This document shows positions 62,101-64,000 of a DNA stretch of 64,000 bases, piece after piece. A program made the translations under genes and the position numbers. The notes under the pieces were generated by a model. The model was not told where the DNA came from and made no database searches. It saw only the letters and a list, made by a program, of their open reading frames with translations. Position 1 is the stretch's first letter, and each line of letters starts with the position of its first letter. This DNA is from Streptomyces olivochromogenes (GTDB lineage Bacteria; Actinomycetota; Actinomycetes; Streptomycetales; Streptomycetaceae), in NCBI RefSeq assembly GCF_021538895.1, contig NZ_JADDRL010000010.1, positions 62,001-126,000 of the forward strand. Direction: 5' to 3'.

Positions 62101-62374
62101 GTTGCTCAATAGATCCAAAATAGCCACTTGTTGCGTTTACAGAAATCTAATACATGTCAACAACCTTCATTATCTGTTCGGCCAGCATGGTGAAAAATGC
62201 AAACGCCGAGCTCGTCTGCCGCCTGCTTTTTGGGGCGCGTGCTGGAATGTGGGCAGCCTTCCTTCCCGGGTACATGGCAAATGGTCAGGGCTGCCTGTTG
62301 TCCGCGTGACGCCTGCCCATGTCCGCAGTTGCCTGTACGCCGTGTCGAGTGGAAAAGAGGTACGGGAAATTTCA
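62101..62374. promoter_or_regulatory. AT-rich upstream region of the DUF11-chaplin gene
   Basis: 62101-62200 is clearly poorer in GC than the rest of the window (CAATAGATCC, TTTACAGAAATCTAATACAT and similar). It lies directly upstream of the secreted-protein gene and probably contains its promoter; a GGGAAA sequence sits 8 bases before the GTG at 62375. Confidence 0.45.
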
Positions 62375-63706
62375 GTGAAGATTTCTTGGCGCGCGCGAAC
62401 TGTATCGGTATCCCTGGCGACACTTGCGATCACGGGTACTCCGCAGGCCGCTCTCGCTCAATCCAAGGTCATGCCAGCGGGTGTGAACGCGCTCCAAGCA
62501 CCCGGGACTCCAGGGGTCCCACAGGCCCCGGTCACGGCGTTCGCCGAGAACTTCGAAAACGCGGGCGACACCCCCGTTTTCCTGGAGAACTACGTTGGAG
62601 CTGCACCTCTGAACGAGACGTACACGGCCGACCCCCCGTGGCTTGACCACGGACAGTGCAACGGCATCATCCTGAATCAGGCCGGCGCCGATGAGCCCGG
62701 CTGCCGGTGGGTACCGCAACTGAAGGACATGGCCAATGCGCTGGGGCAGGTTGGCGGGACGAATCCGCCGACCAACCACGCGGTGTCGGCGTACACCGAC
62801 ACCGTAGACCCCGGCGCCGACCGGGTGGAGTTCCAGACCGAGAAGCCGATCCCGATCGCGAAGCCAAACCGCTACATCACCTTCGCGGTGGATGTAGCCG
62901 CGGACAATTGCCAGTACGAGGATCCGCTGCTGAAGTTCTACCTGACTGGCAGCGGTTCGGACATCCCGACCTTCACCAACCCCATCAATCCCTGCACAGA
63001 CCCCAACTCCAAGCCGTACCCCGGAGGAAGGAGCGGGTTGAGGGCCGGGTCGTTCGCCGGTGACAAAGCTGTACTGTTCAGCGGCACCCAGTTGGGCATC
63101 AAGATGCTCAACGGGCAAGGCAGCTGGGGCGGCAACGACCACGCCTTTGACAACATCCGGATCCTGGACGCGACTCCGCAGTTGGACAAGGCGTTCAGTC
63201 CTGCCACGATCGATCAGGGTGACACCTCGACGCTCACCATGACGGTGACGAACACCAGCGAGTTGGCGGCGAAGCACGACTTCGGCTTCACCGATAGCCT
63301 TCCCGCCGGGGTGCGGGTGGCCTCGAACCCGAAGGCATCGACGACGTGCGGCAACGGAACCGTCTCCGCCGCGGCGGGGGGCTCATCCGTTGCTCTGGCC
63401 GGCGGCGACTTGGCCGCCGGCGAGAAGTCCTGCACAGTCACGGTGGATGTCACCGCTGACGAGGCGGGAACCTACGTCAACCGCCCTGAAGCGATCATCA
63501 CGGTTGGCCTGAATCTCCCGGCTCCCGCGTCGCTGACCGTCAAGAAAAAGGCGACAGCCGTGGGCACCGCGACGGGCTCGGCGGGTCTGCTGTCCGGCAA
63601 TGTCGTGCAGGCACCGATGGACATCCCGGTCAATGCCTGCGGCAACACCGTGAATATCATCGGACTGCTCAACCCGGTAACGGGAAACGTCTGCGTCAAC
63701 GGCTAG
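62375..63706 (+). CDS. Secreted DUF11-repeat protein with C-terminal chaplin domain
   Basis: 443 residues; I chose GTG 62375, with GGGAAA upstream, because the signal peptide starts there (ARTVSVSLATLAITGTPQAA, cut after ALA). Residues ~40-260 are a Gly/Asn/Thr-rich beta domain with choice-of-anchor-like features (FAENFENAGDTPVFLENYVG). Residues ~270-390 are a DUF11/conserved-repeat beta domain (STLTMTVTNTSELAAKHDFG, FTDSLPAGVRVASNPKAST, CTVTVDVTADEAGTYVNRPE). The last ~43 residues match a chaplin: GLLSGNVVQAPMDIPVNACG, NTVNIIGLLNPVTGNVCVNG, with the two conserved cysteines. Chaplins self-assemble into the hydrophobic surface layer of aerial hyphae. There is no sortase signal, so attachment would be through assembly. 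Confidence 0.85.
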   Translation: MKISWRARTVSVSLATLAITGTPQAALAQSKVMPAGVNALQAPGTPGVPQAPVTAFAENFENAGDTPVFLENYVGAAPLNETYTADPPWLDHGQCNGIILNQAGADEPGCRWVPQLKDMANALGQVGGTNPPTNHAVSAYTDTVDPGADRVEFQTEKPIPIAKPNRYITFAVDVAADNCQYEDPLLKFYLTGSGSDIPTFTNPINPCTDPNSKPYPGGRSGLRAGSFAGDKAVLFSGTQLGIKMLNGQGSWGGNDHAFDNIRILDATPQLDKAFSPATIDQGDTSTLTMTVTNTSELAAKHDFGFTDSLPAGVRVASNPKASTTCGNGTVSAAAGGSSVALAGGDLAAGEKSCTVTVDVTADEAGTYVNRPEAIITVGLNLPAPASLTVKKKATAVGTATGSAGLLSGNVVQAPMDIPVNACGNTVNIIGLLNPVTGNVCVNG

Positions 63707-63776
63707 CCCGGGACTTCAGCAATGCCGCGTTGATCCGGTTTGATCACGTGGCGCCACGTCAGCCCAGGATGCTGAG

Positions 63777-63841
63777 CGAGCACGGCCCCTCGTGATCATG
63801 AAGTTCTCGACGCTTCATGATCTGCAAGGTTGCCGTGCTCG
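63777..63841. repeat. Nested inverted repeats upstream of a transposase gene
   Basis: An outer pair CGAGCACGGC (63777-63786) and GCCGTGCTCG (63832-63841) encloses an inner pair GATCATGAAG (63794-63803) and CTTCATGATC (63813-63822). Both pairs are perfect over 10 bases and would form a two-part hairpin or cruciform just at the start of the ISAs1-like frame, which could block or time its translation. Confidence 0.75.
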
Positions 63842-64000
63842 TTGCTTCATCGTCTCCCCGGTCCGTCGTGCCGAACACGGCGCCCCCGTCCGTCTACTCG
63901 CCACCGGTGGCGGTGCTGCCCGGCCTGCTCGAAGCTCTCGCCCGGGTGCGCGATGCCGGCGCCGGCCGCAACTCCCTGACGGCGATTGCCGAGTGGGTCC
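63835..64000 (+). pseudogene. ISAs1-family transposase, N-terminal fragment at right edge
   Basis: A plus-strand frame from a GTG at 63835 reads VLPGLLEALARVRDAGAGRN and SLTAIAEWV to the window end. This resembles the N-terminus of ISAs1 transposases (L-L-x-A-L-x-x-V-x-D then A-G-A-R-S-L-x-A-I-x-E-W). The normal hydrophobic stretch between those two blocks is missing, so an internal deletion is likely. The rest lies outside the window. Confidence 0.55.

Overview
The window reads as Streptomyces (or a very close relative). Coding frames have strongly GC-biased third positions. Hallmark families are present: a MatA/MatB-type poly-N-acetylglucosamine pair, a chaplin domain, a LAXTG sortase-type surface protein, DUF6585, an ECF42 sigma unit with a DGPF (YCII) partner, SpoIIE-type phosphatase regulators and HxlR/TetR switches. 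The many decayed insertion sequences and gene fragments between sound genes suggest accessory chromosome-arm DNA. No rRNA, tRNA, CRISPR array or replication origin was recognised.

Region 1 (1-12.99 kb) alternates intact genes with debris. Intact genes encode a small secreted Cys-rich protein, a membrane protein, a VOC protein, a GNAT acetyltransferase, a DUF6585 protein, an alpha/beta hydrolase and an NAD(P)-binding reductase. The debris comes from IS630, IS5 (several) and IS701 transposases, a GH3 glycosidase, a DUF6884 protein and a cation/proton antiporter.

Region 2 (13-20.1 kb) holds a secreted repeat (propeller-like) protein, the matA/matB-like operon that should make and partly deacetylate a cell-surface polysaccharide, and an ECF sigma factor with a membrane-anchored partner and a tiny ORF wedged between them.

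Region 3 (20.1-38.4 kb) is a mix of regulators and metabolic genes: a MOSC protein, a divergent HxlR/SDR pair, a PAS-PAS-GAF-phosphatase-kinase regulator followed by a 28-residue hydrophobic peptide, an orphan branched-chain amino-acid type lipoprotein, an SMI1/KNR4 protein, two metallo-beta-lactamase-fold hydrolases, a translationally coupled RibD_C/YCII/ECF42 operon and a secreted AOC-barrel-like protein. Nonsense-mutated and frameshifted genes lie between them.

Region 4 (38.4-58.3 kb) is dominated by an exopolysaccharide/cell-wall glycan locus, preceded by a secreted GH31 glycosidase. One leftward pair encodes a Wzz-like BY-kinase and its low-molecular-weight tyrosine phosphatase. A rightward run encodes a LAXTG surface protein, a DUF4012 protein, a glutaminyl cyclase, a glycosyltransferase/O-antigen-ligase chimera, a methyltransferase and a flippase. 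A leftward run encodes a small ORF and five glycosyltransferases with overlapping or closely spaced ends. A rightward gene encodes the WbaP-type initiating sugar phosphotransferase. Together these cover initiation, elongation, flipping, polymerisation and chain-length control by reversible tyrosine phosphorylation.

Region 5 (58.3-64 kb) has a quinone-oxidoreductase/TetR pair with three palindromic operators between them, a P-loop kinase-like protein, IS6 and ISAs1 fragments, and a secreted protein fusing DUF11-like repeats to a C-terminal chaplin domain. This fusion and the ligase chimera are the two most unusual coding observations.
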